From a virus, in the IMG/VR virus record IMGVR_UViG_3300022752_000102, positions 1 through 52,489 of that record: a stretch of 52,489 nt of DNA, one strand, 5' to 3'. Position numbers and translations under genes: made by a program. The stretch's first letter is position 1, and each line of letters starts with the position of its first letter. The notes under the pieces were generated by a model, which was not told the origin of the DNA, made no database searches, and was given only the letters and a program-made list of their open reading frames with translations. This document shows positions 44,301-51,165 of this stretch, piece by piece.

Positions 44301-47300
44301 GCGAACTATATGGTGGAGTTTGTTTCCAAGTCTTACGCAGAAGCCAACGATATTCTTGAGCCTGAAAAACTAAAGAAGATGTTGCTTTTAAGTCCGTTCT
44401 TCACGACCGCCAAAAACCCAGAAGCCAGGCTGAGGGTGTTTTACCATCATTTCTTGCCCGCTTATAATATGGCGCTTCCCAGGATTTTGGAGGCCGTCAA
44501 GGATGATTATAACATTACCCAGAAGGAACTGGAAGAAGCCAAAGCCAAGGTTGGCGAAATGAAGACACGTGGTCGCGCAAAAATTATTGCCGACGACTTT
44601 GAAAACATTGTGACAAAGAAGAGAAAGAAAGCTCCGATCAGGCAGGCCCCCAGAACCCTGAAGGATCTTGTTGCCCCGACAGCAAAAGAAATCATTAAGG
44701 AAACCAGTAATATTAAAGATCCGGCCATCCGGATTAAACTCAAGGAGATAGCAAGGTATATCAAAAGCCAGGCAATTATTGGACCGCTCAAGGAAAAAGG
44801 AATTCTTACCCCAAGGAAAACTGAAGGAACCCCGACAGCCGCACAAAAGTTACTCGAGTTTTATGAAATGTTTGAGGAAGGAACGGAGTTTATTGCTGAC
44901 GTTCGCCTATACATAAGCAACACAGCGAAAGAAAGTGAAAAAGCTATTTTAAGCGAATTTCTGGATAAAATTTTAGAGAAGCTTACGACCGTTTCCACAT
45001 TCTCGCGTGTCGTCACTTCTTTGGAGAGCATCGGCGGGACGAACAAGACCATCCAAAGGTTGATCCGAGATCCAAAAGAAAGCATAACCGAGTTCAAAAA
45101 AGAACTCCAGAGACTTTTCATTGACGGTACCACAATGCCGGAAAATCTTCGCCAGCAGGCGGCTGACTATCTGTCCAAGAGTCTTGAGGACATGGTTGCG
45201 GCCAAACGGAAAGAGGCGTTGACCAAACTGAAGGAACGTCTGGCAAAGACCGCGGAAAGAAAAACCAGAAAGGTTCGCTCCGCCATCGACAAGCTGATGG
45301 ATGCGGCCAACCTAGGACTGCTTACCGATCCGGAAATTTTCCAACAGATTCACATGAAACTTGGTCTCCCTGAATTTGGAGACAAGGAAAGAGCCAGGGT
45401 TAATGAAATGATTCTCAATCTGTCCAAGTACCCGGAAGGCCGGCTTCGTAATGCCAAGATCAGCGAAATTAATGACTACATAAAGACAGTTGCTCCGATC
45501 ACTTTTTCCAAGATAGCGCCGTCTTACCAGACGGCTAACCTTTTGAACGCAATTGGGTCCCTTGGAATTAACGCAACTTCGGCTATCAATGGAGTTGCTG
45601 TGGAAGGGCTACAGGCTTATGGCCTGGCTACCGCAAAACAAACTTTGGGAGGAAAGGAACAAAAACTCCAGGCACTTGGAATTAAAAAGGGAATCGAAGC
45701 CCTGCAAAATGCTTGGTTTTCGGAAAAAGGACTGGCTAGAAAAGCGGCGTCAGAAGTATGGAAACTTGGAAGATTCCCGACGGATTCGGCGGTGATGAAG
45801 GAATTTGGACAATTCAATATATTCGAGGCAATGCTTAAAGAAAAACAGGCTGCGGAGGCTGGGAAACGTGGCGATCAGGTGGCGGAACTTAAGGTAAAAC
45901 TTCCCTTTGGTGTCTCTCCCATAGCATCATTTCTCTCCAGACTCATCCCGCAGTTTGTCAAAAAATCCGGACCAGTTCAGGCGTTGTCAGAGGTTATAAG
46001 CAAAGAGGGTCGTGAACTTAAAATTAATCTTCAGGCAGAGTGGAAGCCCGAGCTTAAGTTTTTGCCGGAAAGATTAAAACAACCTGTTTTTGATATTGTC
46101 ACAAAATTGTTCCCCACAAAACTGATCGATACACCCTTGGCCCTGCGTCAACTTCCTTTCATGGAAAAAATGATGGAAGCCGGTTCCCCATATCTGAAAC
46201 TGATCACCAAAGTACCCATTGTTGGAAAATATCTTGGGAGGTTTGGTGGAATAGCGGACGTTCCTATTTATCCTTATAACTCAGCTTTAGGTTCTTATGT
46301 ATTATCGTCCAGGTTAATGGCGGCTTCCGATACGTTTATTAAGTTTGGAGCGAGGGACCTTGGAAGGGTGGTGGAGACTGCTTACCTTCTGGCCAAGGAG
46401 AATCCCGATGCAACAGAAGAGGAGTTCCTTGATCAAATGGCAATCAGGTTGAACCGCACTTCCGACAGTATCGAACGTGCCATGAAACTTGCCATGTCGG
46501 AAGCCAAGCAATTTGCTGAAAACGGGGAGATTGTTATGACCCCGGAAGATATCCTTTTGAGGGCTGATGAAATTTTGGATCAAAATATGCCCAAAGATGA
46601 GTTCACCAAACAGGTTATTGAACGAGCCAACGTGTACGCGCAAAGACTGTCCTTCCAGCAGGATTATGAAGGATACATAGGATTTATTGCCGGAAGTCTG
46701 GATGCGGTGGCAAAGCATTTCTGGGTATCCGCATCAATTCTAAAATTCTTAAGGACCAGCTCCGCGTTGGCAAATGAATTTTTAAATTACGCACCAGGTG
46801 TTTCTTTTTTAAGGTATTTCCGTGGAATGGGCGGTTTATTGGCACACACGGAAGCTACCAAACGCTTTTACCGTCCTCCGGCCATGCCTAACTCTTACCA
46901 AAGGGACATGCTCCGATCAAAGATGATCATAGGTCATTCCATGTATGGATTGATTATCGGATTGATTTGGTCTGCTCTTAACGACGACAAGGAGAATCCA
47001 TGGTTTTTTGTGCATTTCAAGGGCCCGAAAGATCCGGCCCAAAGGAAGGCGTTTTTCTCCGCTGGCGGGACATTGAAGTCCATGCAGATCGGTAAGTTTG
47101 GCGAACCCCTTATGATTGGCGGAGTCAAGGTAGCCGAGGGCCCTGTGTTCATCGCCTGGGAATCTTTATTCCCTGGAGCAACTGGATTCCTCATGCCGGT
47201 GGCCGCAACGGGAGAGGCTGTTAGATATGAAAAAAGATCCTTTGCGGAAGCCGCTCCATCTATTCTGGCCACCGCCGGACTTACTACCGGATTGGGAATT

Positions 47301-48074
47301 ATCGATATGGCAGTTCTCACTGGAGCGAGAAATTTGTTGCAGTTGGTGTCTCCTTCTTCGACCGCACAGGATACAATACGGAATTTTGCAACCCTGACCG
47401 GACAGCTCGCCGCCTCCTATGTTCCTTTCTACCCCAAACTTCGCGACTACGATGCTCTTTATGACGGGCTGATGGGACAGCCCCGGGCCAAGCTTTATAA
47501 AGATGGCTTTGCTTCTTACTTCCTATCCAGCTTCCCCATTGTCTCCAGGTTCGGGGATCAGGATCTCGACTTCCTCGGAGGCCAGGTATCCACTGATGTG
47601 ATCAATACCGTACCCCTAGTCAAACGTTTCTTCAAACTTGGTGTATCCGGATCCGAGTATGATCGGGCAGCCATACCAACTGATCAACAAATCCACGACA
47701 AACTCATCTCCCTTTTCGCAAAACACGGGCGCAGAATCAACTGGGATGCCGGATCCCTTAATGATATTGCCCAAATAGAAATGGCTCAACAGGCGGCACA
47801 GGGGATCCCCGTGGACAAATCCGTCTATGAAATCCTTGCCTTGACCCGCGATTTGACGGAGGATGAAAAATACGAGTGGGTAAAGCTTGCCGGTCCTCTC
47901 ATCCAGGCCGATCTTTCCAGGCTAATCCCGAACCTAGAAGCAGCCGAGGATGCCGCCGAGTTTGATTTCATCCTGGATAAGATGTCGAATGTAAGTGCGA
48001 TCAAACGAAACGTGTTGAGGGCGATACTGATCCGCAAATTCTCCGAGGGAATTATGCGGGACGAGTTGCCTTGA
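35358..48074 (+). CDS. giant multidomain virion protein with SF2 helicase and HExxH motif
   Basis: A single uninterrupted frame of 4238 residues, about a quarter of the window. Visible parts in order: an N-terminus with repeated QAKA helices (30-60); Gly-rich hydrophobic segments (about 314-348 and 432-490); coiled coils (about 530-640 and 765-830); a strawberry-notch-like SF2 helicase (about 1440-1990; Lys1473 in GLGKT, DEAH 1569-1572, QAVGRTWR with Gln1921 and Arg1925); an HEVVH zinc-protease motif (2237-2241); long charged helices; and a C-terminal region with a hydrophobic helix near 3861-3875. Giant polyvalent proteins of this kind are thought to be packed in the virion and injected with the DNA. 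No RNA polymerase motifs were found. Confidence 0.85.
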   Translation: MADTPINPEEQDQQQTQPNPVAPAVPVTEPQPAVPFSLEDQAKAIMENLPPSIDLEAQAKAVYDIPSPYEGFASEVIKVAEDPVGRGILSNLKHAIESGELKEHYGKAYDYFLTGPDLQDPMDKAMEAKKNGDALGFTKGFLGFLANLTGNYFNLAVGRSKEDSKAAALSNEADTLIGKIRDPKVASRAIELGEMYLSKLDNGQSIISKDQEPKFIVKADSRGGAGPEPSISGYNFGMNLAEAEKYLKQLEEDQNATLSSSALRVFATTGVDALPFVTAGNIYIDDETDPEQVAKRRALTHKINEVIRNKYYGPSVAGSVAGSLGGFVGAGKLATKLIGTPAVVGGRSIQIPNSFSRWGTYAIYGGGEALEDTRDLPWSDRLLDVAENIVKIGVSERIGEAGGTYVERLASTKLAHTGLTASIPGLTPVTRNAAFLTGGITSETISNQIDRVLAGQAPLPGLGEDAATASGAVFGMYLIGKGANLFTKPGIETRIFDQAKRQFSDGFGQFIDRINESTDLTYNQKRKLISDTLKNLPTQELKDLFTAKMAERAAAKNADVAPQTLKVAQEIVEKTEGPALVSILKVEADKQEKEAKAKKEGVSVTKEAAKIEAPALTQEELEVRAESFGDWIYSTLIDLPQGTELTISRTPQNEPLLSILEKRGIIYGEKDTENFIVKAAYDKTKTKLAGPKDFAPDLKAENAVESGRALLEDIQKLKPMDPNEVDRIEASFDEATSESEVNQIIKQFASIEDSHNKQNDEILATFKEPKKVATIQSQIRALNKQITQLERDVLTVPTAQKAQTEKQLEDLKLKRDGLVNERENIEGLGMRAVQLKIEDSIDALIEQKKITKEEADLIPENITLHINNPKSGSYQRYQLALADPERVKLLTDPQQTLAIFGAKNKLKKYELADLGAINEVGEVLQTPQEVIESFLEGKKRWLTGEDFKGYPNLYDVVYNGVKDELQLEVLEGKTNLNMNLVFFRRLYSAIRMYKVRKARNMGIDFASSLDSETEGPKVEAEAAGVLTEQKAGPAALVGQAEEKFDEEDKAFADKISRERREGFIKQLSDPKWGDQNNKIIFEELVFPAETGTIMTREDRAAKISDISARTKLSVPEILTKENFLRNEFVSFLKADVQVHEAQKEVRRSLTRREPPRRTTEMSEQDKEIVSVLEQFRAIQKQMERENYFLVRDIKNPDGSIRHVDESAIIEKLSDQARNSRSQDDLLKYVSYLNDIRKRTLTPENLNPWLQGIEETYDSTAGQTPEALRSDFRNQIDQAKENYLESQQSSDEAIRLEGAARFRSRIIELGNELVRSTGRYEITKSGEYRLKGGTGTSTAGGGPGLARAAIEQARAKLNAGATAERRGLRRVKDSPGNISEPLKGRRYRKDPTLSEEEVESGNFGTPIAKRVVALPEQVASIVPEATMEKLKKATKPIVWKALNEDQRKTFARIMLALNTKNGSHYLGDSAGLGKTRPILAVADYSASQNSPVVILTDSSALTPDWRKNDPGGSLGKDAKEMGIKLDFRGVAERPLPDKLAPGEILLTTFQYIDQLKEKGLVTPQTVLLIDEAHKLNGNGVWAETGASLMQTAKKVLLASGTPFETFEQMTRAFRRLGIFGEGGIAEDNLEKVLGFKTYRTRGGRGEETLRAKPDKKLLSVMLEKDIVKLERQRVEAKNLIAKLRTQKDFSVANMTAAVNSLSAVDGVLGVTEEDQQRRIRGFLGQLAKANLYSASSMSLEGVTIDQVFLPLDEEIKRKLGVLNAQGGGSANTDGKRKEALEMAHRYALELYKVPTAVDLTFKALGRGEKIIVFVEQVKQPKSTTGILDKPSAIVFEEMLRVEAAKRGIPVEIAKMYDPKISGQKKKDALRSFQGGNANVLIATKETAGTGGELDDKFGPEKGGKPRYVIFLANPFSAIQFIQAVGRTWRRLTASYPKAVLLTTNAAADRIVADLRTTKDILLGATLNTNISELGKAESLEPQPEAKPSEEIVLEGELPETKGIVRARSARQKVKPAKKTDQKAIQDFMTRLRSWVDMNLTDTARNPTKEVIAALKGRPSDILEEIIQKDGQKVFEAFGTRSYPVITDFIEKLSPQFSFGRSANDIIQEFTEYVYENKPIAKIAEKPESPAVDEDASDKHEDNYIPKDLTKEQELLVKELEDEVKKVYKSDYKNGVLTITDRKGKQSFNVQFVLGAEATATPGSSDDTDVITLGVNFFKEEKNTRGKKFQDYLKNVIMHEVVHVKTFRVIRDELKRAGKKGSFADLIKFFEDFYDSLDQNTIEKSVKLYHALAGRGAYTGKELQEQMSLFATNKLLVSAELMAQLLGINVFGKTTELALAPNRAAYNRAKARQDALFVEEAQKSPVREKFKMFFNAAETALASLRGISSKAAYVPADFDKEIKNALDQLNNRVSGYAEAVEEKAEERKEISKLSRYHLEFENNVEKMRDLEFRDDLTPEEEAKYDKLKRRQSDLQRLIIEEESKPYVNIPPEAGKTNPFPSEEPNRFNFSTLRVARMIDLAENGLVSKIFNTDVQQDLYGKFLPWAEFAGSIRNVEAYNILHPTEIYLMRWALDQYASKKNVIYLSDLKQSVLESAEDMEEMNKLLPESIFIRDDQALPEEIMERAQFESSEDREKPTDLYYVRVSNLPAESVWGKSNKHATARLVFRILGRGQTIYYEGKAYSTRSAGPALIKVLEAQDPTFKIFAKKKPYLSAPPIEEPEMVISQGGANWLARVLDVIPNEEIRNRLEANLTYKKLTNEETKQRALDYINEVSKRPDGFNKLVRQFLNDTFPRRTPLVIRTAIGFQIANLLAQRASDGDANAQELMAQVSMVLQDRHMIDPGRAIQYLWQGPDLAADALAFTKVLESQIEAAAKLRMEPYIPYLEQTTEEIAKADLEAGDAFASSPQVQDIVSQIQRFEKLKQNAAEELAQLNSEMANMVMASESRFADIFSDVISPVGLPPSNTTGGDNLGFDDVIVNKLANYMVEFVSKSYAEANDILEPEKLKKMLLLSPFFTTAKNPEARLRVFYHHFLPAYNMALPRILEAVKDDYNITQKELEEAKAKVGEMKTRGRAKIIADDFENIVTKKRKKAPIRQAPRTLKDLVAPTAKEIIKETSNIKDPAIRIKLKEIARYIKSQAIIGPLKEKGILTPRKTEGTPTAAQKLLEFYEMFEEGTEFIADVRLYISNTAKESEKAILSEFLDKILEKLTTVSTFSRVVTSLESIGGTNKTIQRLIRDPKESITEFKKELQRLFIDGTTMPENLRQQAADYLSKSLEDMVAAKRKEALTKLKERLAKTAERKTRKVRSAIDKLMDAANLGLLTDPEIFQQIHMKLGLPEFGDKERARVNEMILNLSKYPEGRLRNAKISEINDYIKTVAPITFSKIAPSYQTANLLNAIGSLGINATSAINGVAVEGLQAYGLATAKQTLGGKEQKLQALGIKKGIEALQNAWFSEKGLARKAASEVWKLGRFPTDSAVMKEFGQFNIFEAMLKEKQAAEAGKRGDQVAELKVKLPFGVSPIASFLSRLIPQFVKKSGPVQALSEVISKEGRELKINLQAEWKPELKFLPERLKQPVFDIVTKLFPTKLIDTPLALRQLPFMEKMMEAGSPYLKLITKVPIVGKYLGRFGGIADVPIYPYNSALGSYVLSSRLMAASDTFIKFGARDLGRVVETAYLLAKENPDATEEEFLDQMAIRLNRTSDSIERAMKLAMSEAKQFAENGEIVMTPEDILLRADEILDQNMPKDEFTKQVIERANVYAQRLSFQQDYEGYIGFIAGSLDAVAKHFWVSASILKFLRTSSALANEFLNYAPGVSFLRYFRGMGGLLAHTEATKRFYRPPAMPNSYQRDMLRSKMIIGHSMYGLIIGLIWSALNDDKENPWFFVHFKGPKDPAQRKAFFSAGGTLKSMQIGKFGEPLMIGGVKVAEGPVFIAWESLFPGATGFLMPVAATGEAVRYEKRSFAEAAPSILATAGLTTGLGIIDMAVLTGARNLLQLVSPSSTAQDTIRNFATLTGQLAASYVPFYPKLRDYDALYDGLMGQPRAKLYKDGFASYFLSSFPIVSRFGDQDLDFLGGQVSTDVINTVPLVKRFFKLGVSGSEYDRAAIPTDQQIHDKLISLFAKHGRRINWDAGSLNDIAQIEMAQQAAQGIPVDKSVYEILALTRDLTEDEKYEWVKLAGPLIQADLSRLIPNLEAAEDAAEFDFILDKMSNVSAIKRNVLRAILIRKFSEGIMRDELP

Positions 48075-48093
48075 AAATAGGTCTTGGTAGAAT
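48066..48093 (+). promoter_or_regulatory. candidate promoter for the endolysin cassette
   Basis: TTGCCT (48066-48071) and TAGAAT (48088-48093), spacer 16, spanning the stop of the giant gene and ending nine bases before ATG 48103. Confidence 0.4.
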
Positions 48094-48102
48094 CAGCTAA
48101 CC

Positions 48103-48702
48103 ATGCCAGACGCACCCAAACAAAAAATGACCTCGCAAGAGGCGTTTGATCTTCTCAAAAACTACGAGAAGTTCTCGCCAACCGTCTATCCCGACAAGGG
48201 CGGAGTAGCCACAATCGGTTATGGACTGACAAAGTATGAGTTTCCTGGTTTGACTTTGCAGAGCACAAACGTTTTGACAGAACCCCAAGCTGCCAAAATG
48301 CTTCAAGATAAATTGGAAAACAAATTTATTCCAAGGGTACAAGAACTTGTGTCAGTCCCCCTGACAACCAATCAACTCGGAGCCTTGGCTAGCTTCATGT
48401 ACAATGTGGGAGAGCCCAATTTCACATCCAGCACGCTTAGGAAAAAATTAAATGCCGGAGATTTTGAAGGCGCTCTCAAAGAGTTTCCAAGATGGAACAA
48501 GGTAAGAAATAAGGACACCGGAAAGCTTGAGCCAGCGGCAGGATTGACTGACAGGCGGCAGGCAGAGATGGCTTTGTTCAGCGGGGACATGCAGGAGCTT
48601 GGAAGAAAACTGGAGCTAAAGAAGTTTGGTCCTCCTGGCTACGCCGCGGGTTATATACCAAAGAAGGGTTCCGTTGTAAAATCTTCGGGAGGGTCCAGAT
48701 AA
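48103..48702 (+). CDS. GH24 lysozyme endolysin
   Basis: A 199-residue muramidase of the T4 lysozyme/RrrD family. The catalytic Glu22 (KNYEKFSPTVYP), Asp31 (PDKGG) and Thr37 (ATIGYG) are in family order, and NQLGALASFMYNVG and the C-terminal FPRWNK, GLTDRRQAE segments are conserved. It cleaves the glycan backbone of peptidoglycan. There is no signal peptide, so release depends on a holin. About 35 extra C-terminal residues (GPPGYAAGYIPKKGS) are basic and may bind wall or virion. It heads the mini-protein cassette. Confidence 0.92.
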   Translation: MPDAPKQKMTSQEAFDLLKNYEKFSPTVYPDKGGVATIGYGLTKYEFPGLTLQSTNVLTEPQAAKMLQDKLENKFIPRVQELVSVPLTTNQLGALASFMYNVGEPNFTSSTLRKKLNAGDFEGALKEFPRWNKVRNKDTGKLEPAAGLTDRRQAEMALFSGDMQELGRKLELKKFGPPGYAAGYIPKKGSVVKSSGGSR

Positions 48703-48995
48703 TGCCATTAGGAAAAGCCAGCATGCCTTGCAATCAACCCCGGGCCAGCACACGCCCGGGCAAAAAGAAAATGGTCAAAGCCTGCGAGGGCGGACAGGAA
48801 CGCCTCGTACACTTTGGGGCCAAAGGATACGGCCACAATTACTCGGCCGCGGCGCGCAAATCCTTCCGGGCCCGCCACAACTGCGCCAATCCGGGGAGCA
48901 AGCTAAGCGCCCGTTACTGGGCCTGCAAGCACTTATGGGCTGGCCCAGGCGGCTCTACCCAGTCAAGCCCGTCCAACCGGAAAGGGAAGTACTGA
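48702..48995 (+). CDS. basic mini-protein, MPLGK type
   Basis: A 97-residue, very basic protein beginning MPLGKASM, sharing one base with the endolysin stop. It contains KKMVKACEGGQERLVHFGAKGYGHN, ARKSFRARHNC and ARYWACKHLW, a conserved motif string of uncharacterised proteins in environmental phages. Five cysteines and several histidines suggest metal or nucleic acid binding. Role unknown. Confidence 0.75.
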   Translation: MPLGKASMPCNQPRASTRPGKKKMVKACEGGQERLVHFGAKGYGHNYSAAARKSFRARHNCANPGSKLSARYWACKHLWAGPGGSTQSSPSNRKGKY

Positions 48996-49189
48996 TGTTA
49001 TGGCCCGTTTTCTTTTTTGTGGGAATCGTTTTGGTGTTCCTTGTGTGGCGTCCCCGCGGGAGAACCTCGGTGTGGCGGGAAATGAGTTCGGAGGAAAAAT
49101 ACCTTTTGGCTCAAAAAATTTTTACAAGGGATCCAAGCACTTTTAAGGACAAAGACGACGACGGAGTCGAGGATATACTGGAGAAATAA
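48995..49189 (+). CDS. small membrane protein with EF-hand-like loop
   Basis: A 64-residue protein sharing one base with the previous stop. Residues 2-18 form a membrane segment (LWPVFFFVGIVLVFLVW) followed by positive residues, and DKDDDGVEDILE near the end matches a calcium-binding EF-hand or dockerin loop. A longer upstream in-frame reading overlaps the preceding gene and was rejected. Possible lysis or envelope role; not assigned. Confidence 0.6.
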   Translation: MLWPVFFFVGIVLVFLVWRPRGRTSVWREMSSEEKYLLAQKIFTRDPSTFKDKDDDGVEDILEK

Positions 49190-49190
49190 T

Positions 49191-49331
49191 ATGCCCCTTG
49201 GGAAGAAGAAATCGGACGATGCATGTACCCGAAAGGTGAAAGCCCGCTACAAGGTCTGGCCTTCCGCCTACGCCAGTGGCGCACTGGTCAAATGCCGCAA
49301 GAAGGGCGCCAAAAACTGGGGGAATAAGTGA
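49191..49331 (+). CDS. 46-residue basic mini-protein, DUF5872-like
   Basis: A short gene starting MPLGKKKSDD. It reads ACTRKVKARYKVWPSAYASG then ALVKCRK, a motif (RYKVWPSAYASGALVKCRK) known from DUF5872 proteins and domains in phages and giant viruses. It is highly basic, with two cysteines. Function unknown; a virion or DNA-binding role is plausible. Confidence 0.8.
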   Translation: MPLGKKKSDDACTRKVKARYKVWPSAYASGALVKCRKKGAKNWGNK

Positions 49332-49332
49332 T

Positions 49333-49962
49333 ATGCCGCTAGGATCTAAAAATTTTAAGACTGCGGAAGACTTTCAAGACCCTAACAAGTTTTATAGGGT
49401 ATTTTACGGCAATCCGGCTTATGAAGATATATTAGAATCAGGAAAAATTAGAACCGTTGGGAGCCCATCTTATCTAGGAACAAAGCCTCAGTTTGCTAAC
49501 TCCCCAAGCCTATCGGAACAAATCAAAACTAGGCCAACGGCTTGGCCTTCTTTTGCAAAAGGTAAAGCCAACCTATTATACGCCCAAGGATTACCAGATC
49601 ACTACATTATTGAAACAGAAGAAAAGTTAACCACTTCAAAAAGCGGCAGACATGGCAAAGGATCAACTCATTTCCCGATGGACGAAAAGGGGCTAGCTGT
49701 GGACGAAACCAAGACGAAAATATACAAACACGTGGGAGAAGGAAAGTACAAAAAAGTTCGATCAACAAACAAAGGTCTTGGGGCAACTGCGGCCAGCTTT
49801 GCTTTTGCACCGATGGTGGACATGATGATTGATACAGCCATGCAGGGAAGTAAAGCCGGTCCGGAGCTAATGAAGGAGCTCGAAGCAAATCTTGACCCTT
49901 TAATCAAAAAACGTATTGAAGAAGAAGCTAAAAAGCAAGCTCTCGTAAACTCTGAAAAATGA
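49333..49962 (+). CDS. ADP-ribosyltransferase-fold candidate, MPLG type
   Basis: A 209-residue protein beginning MPLGSKNF. The ATG at 49333 is preferred to an in-frame start at 49276 that would overlap the preceding gene. NKFYRVFYGNPAYEDILESGKIR, then SYLGTKPQF, LLYAQGLPDHYIIE, resembles the order of motifs in small ADP-ribosyltransferase-fold proteins (Arg/His-containing first strand, Ser/Tyr centre, Glu late). The C-terminal third is helical and basic. Catalysis is not proven and the family match is by pattern. Confidence 0.4.
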   Translation: MPLGSKNFKTAEDFQDPNKFYRVFYGNPAYEDILESGKIRTVGSPSYLGTKPQFANSPSLSEQIKTRPTAWPSFAKGKANLLYAQGLPDHYIIETEEKLTTSKSGRHGKGSTHFPMDEKGLAVDETKTKIYKHVGEGKYKKVRSTNKGLGATAASFAFAPMVDMMIDTAMQGSKAGPELMKELEANLDPLIKKRIEEEAKKQALVNSEK

Positions 49963-50192
49963 ACTTCGAACTGGAGAAAAAATATGGCCTCCATGGATGG
50001 TTCAAGCGTAACAAAGGGAAAGGCTGGGTTAACTGCAAAACAGGCGGACCGTGTGGCCGCTCGGACTCCAGCAAAGGCAGCTATCCGGCGTGCCGTCCGA
50101 CGATGTCTATGTGTTCCGCCTCGGCTCGTAAGAAGAAAGGCCCGGAACGGATAAGCTGGAAAAAGAAGGGTGGTTTGGGTAAAGGCTCTTGA
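49959..50192 (+). CDS. basic mini-protein, DUF6321-like
   Basis: A 77-residue protein overlapping the previous stop by ATGA. KYGLHGWFKRNKGKGWVNC, GPCGRSDSSKGSYPACRP and KKKGPERISWKKKGG follow the pattern of small phage proteins of the DUF6321 type. Three cysteines are spaced C-x-C type across Gly-rich loops. Function unknown. Confidence 0.7.
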   Translation: MNFELEKKYGLHGWFKRNKGKGWVNCKTGGPCGRSDSSKGSYPACRPTMSMCSASARKKKGPERISWKKKGGLGKGS

Positions 50193-50216
50193 CGCCAATA
50201 TCCTTGCCTATAACAT
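50189..50216 (+). promoter_or_regulatory. weak promoter candidate in the mini-protein cassette
   Basis: TTGACG (50189-50194) and TAACAT (50211-50216), spacer 16, six bases before ATG 50223. Confidence 0.3.
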
Positions 50217-50222
50217 AGATCC

Positions 50223-50378
50223 ATGCCCCTAGGTAAAAGCGTTTCAGCCAACATCCGCGAGCTCTACGCGGATAACAAGAAAAAAGGAAAGGCCCGTGGG
50301 GCCGGCGGAACGCCGCGCCCAAAGGCCCAAATCATTGCCATAGCATTGAGAGCAGCTGGCAAATCGAAAGGTAAATAA
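50223..50378 (+). CDS. 51-residue basic mini-protein, MPLGK type (DUF6496-like)
   Basis: A 51-residue protein reading MPLGKSVSANIRELYADNKK, a basic Gly-rich loop and QIIAIALRAAGKSKGK. This matches small phage proteins with an N-terminal helix, a linker and a C-terminal AIAL-x-x-AGKSK helix. It resembles a minimal helix-turn-helix. Function unknown. Confidence 0.75.
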   Translation: MPLGKSVSANIRELYADNKKKGKARGAGGTPRPKAQIIAIALRAAGKSKGK

Positions 50379-50379
50379 T

Positions 50380-50928
50380 ATGCCCGACAACAAACTCAAA
50401 ATGATCATGCCCCCTCCCCCTTATCTTTACGAGGATTATGCCTTGACGAGTAATCCAGATTTCCTTGGACGGATGAGTATAACGGGCGAACCCGTCTACC
50501 GGTCTCAAGTTGAAGCTCAACATCGAATGGACAGATTTCTAGATGAGGAATATAAAAAAGCCAAAGCGGCTGAAAAAGCCGAAAAAAAAGCCCTTAGAAA
50601 TAAAGAGCTTAATAAAATGGGTGTTAAAAAACTTTCTGTTTCTAAGAGAGGAGAAATTGAAGAAGGTCCTGAAGAAATGGTTAATACCATTCCTATCACA
50701 AAAGAAGAGTTCAACGGATACACTCCCGAAGAACTTATGAGAGTTAAAGAGATCCTTGGTGCCGGCGTTAGAAACACAGCAAAATTGCTTTACGATTTTG
50801 GTCCTGAGATTCAAAGAGCGTACGATAAAAGTAAGACTCTTCCTTCCAGGCGTAAACCTGTTGTCGCTCCTGAAGCCAGACCTCCGGTAGGATCGTACAA
50901 ATCCTTTTTTGACTACAAAAAACAGTAA
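50380..50928 (+). CDS. hypothetical basic protein
   Basis: A 182-residue protein starting one base after the previous stop. It has a Pro-rich start (MIMPPPPYLYEDY), a Lys/Glu/Ala helix (about 55-90, EEYKKAKAAEKAEKKAL), a helical TPEELMRVKEILGAG segment and a Pro/Arg-rich tail. It does not begin with MPLG. Function unknown. Confidence 0.6.
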   Translation: MPDNKLKMIMPPPPYLYEDYALTSNPDFLGRMSITGEPVYRSQVEAQHRMDRFLDEEYKKAKAAEKAEKKALRNKELNKMGVKKLSVSKRGEIEEGPEEMVNTIPITKEEFNGYTPEELMRVKEILGAGVRNTAKLLYDFGPEIQRAYDKSKTLPSRRKPVVAPEARPPVGSYKSFFDYKKQ

Positions 50929-50934
50929 GTTCCT

Positions 50935-51165
50935 ATGCCACTTGGGAAAGTTGATTACCGGGAACAGTACGTTAAATACCACAGTGGAACCCGGCAGAAA
51001 AAAGACAGGGCCCATAGGAACAAGGTAAGGAGGATGATGATCCGTAAGCACGGTAAGCAAGCCCTCAATGGAAAACATGTCGACCACAAGGACGGCAATC
51101 CAAGAAACAATCGCCCAAGCAATCTTCGGATTGTTTCGGCCCACACCAACAGGGTAAAACAATGA
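50935..51165 (+). CDS. HNH-type endonuclease domain, MPLGK type
   Basis: A 76-residue protein beginning MPLGKVDY. The C-terminal half, NGKHVDHKDGNPRNNRPSNLRIVSAHTN, is the core of an HNH/homing endonuclease (His-Asp metal site and the NxxxNL motif). The first half is basic (HRNKVRRMMIRKHGK). It is at the small end for an active HNH enzyme and might be a DNA-binding remnant. Confidence 0.7.
   Translation: MPLGKVDYREQYVKYHSGTRQKKDRAHRNKVRRMMIRKHGKQALNGKHVDHKDGNPRNNRPSNLRIVSAHTNRVKQ

Noticed and set aside
35358-48074. Virion RNA polymerase as in N4-like phages
   Set aside because: No T7-like polymerase motifs could be found in the translated sequence; the enzyme motifs seen are helicase and protease.
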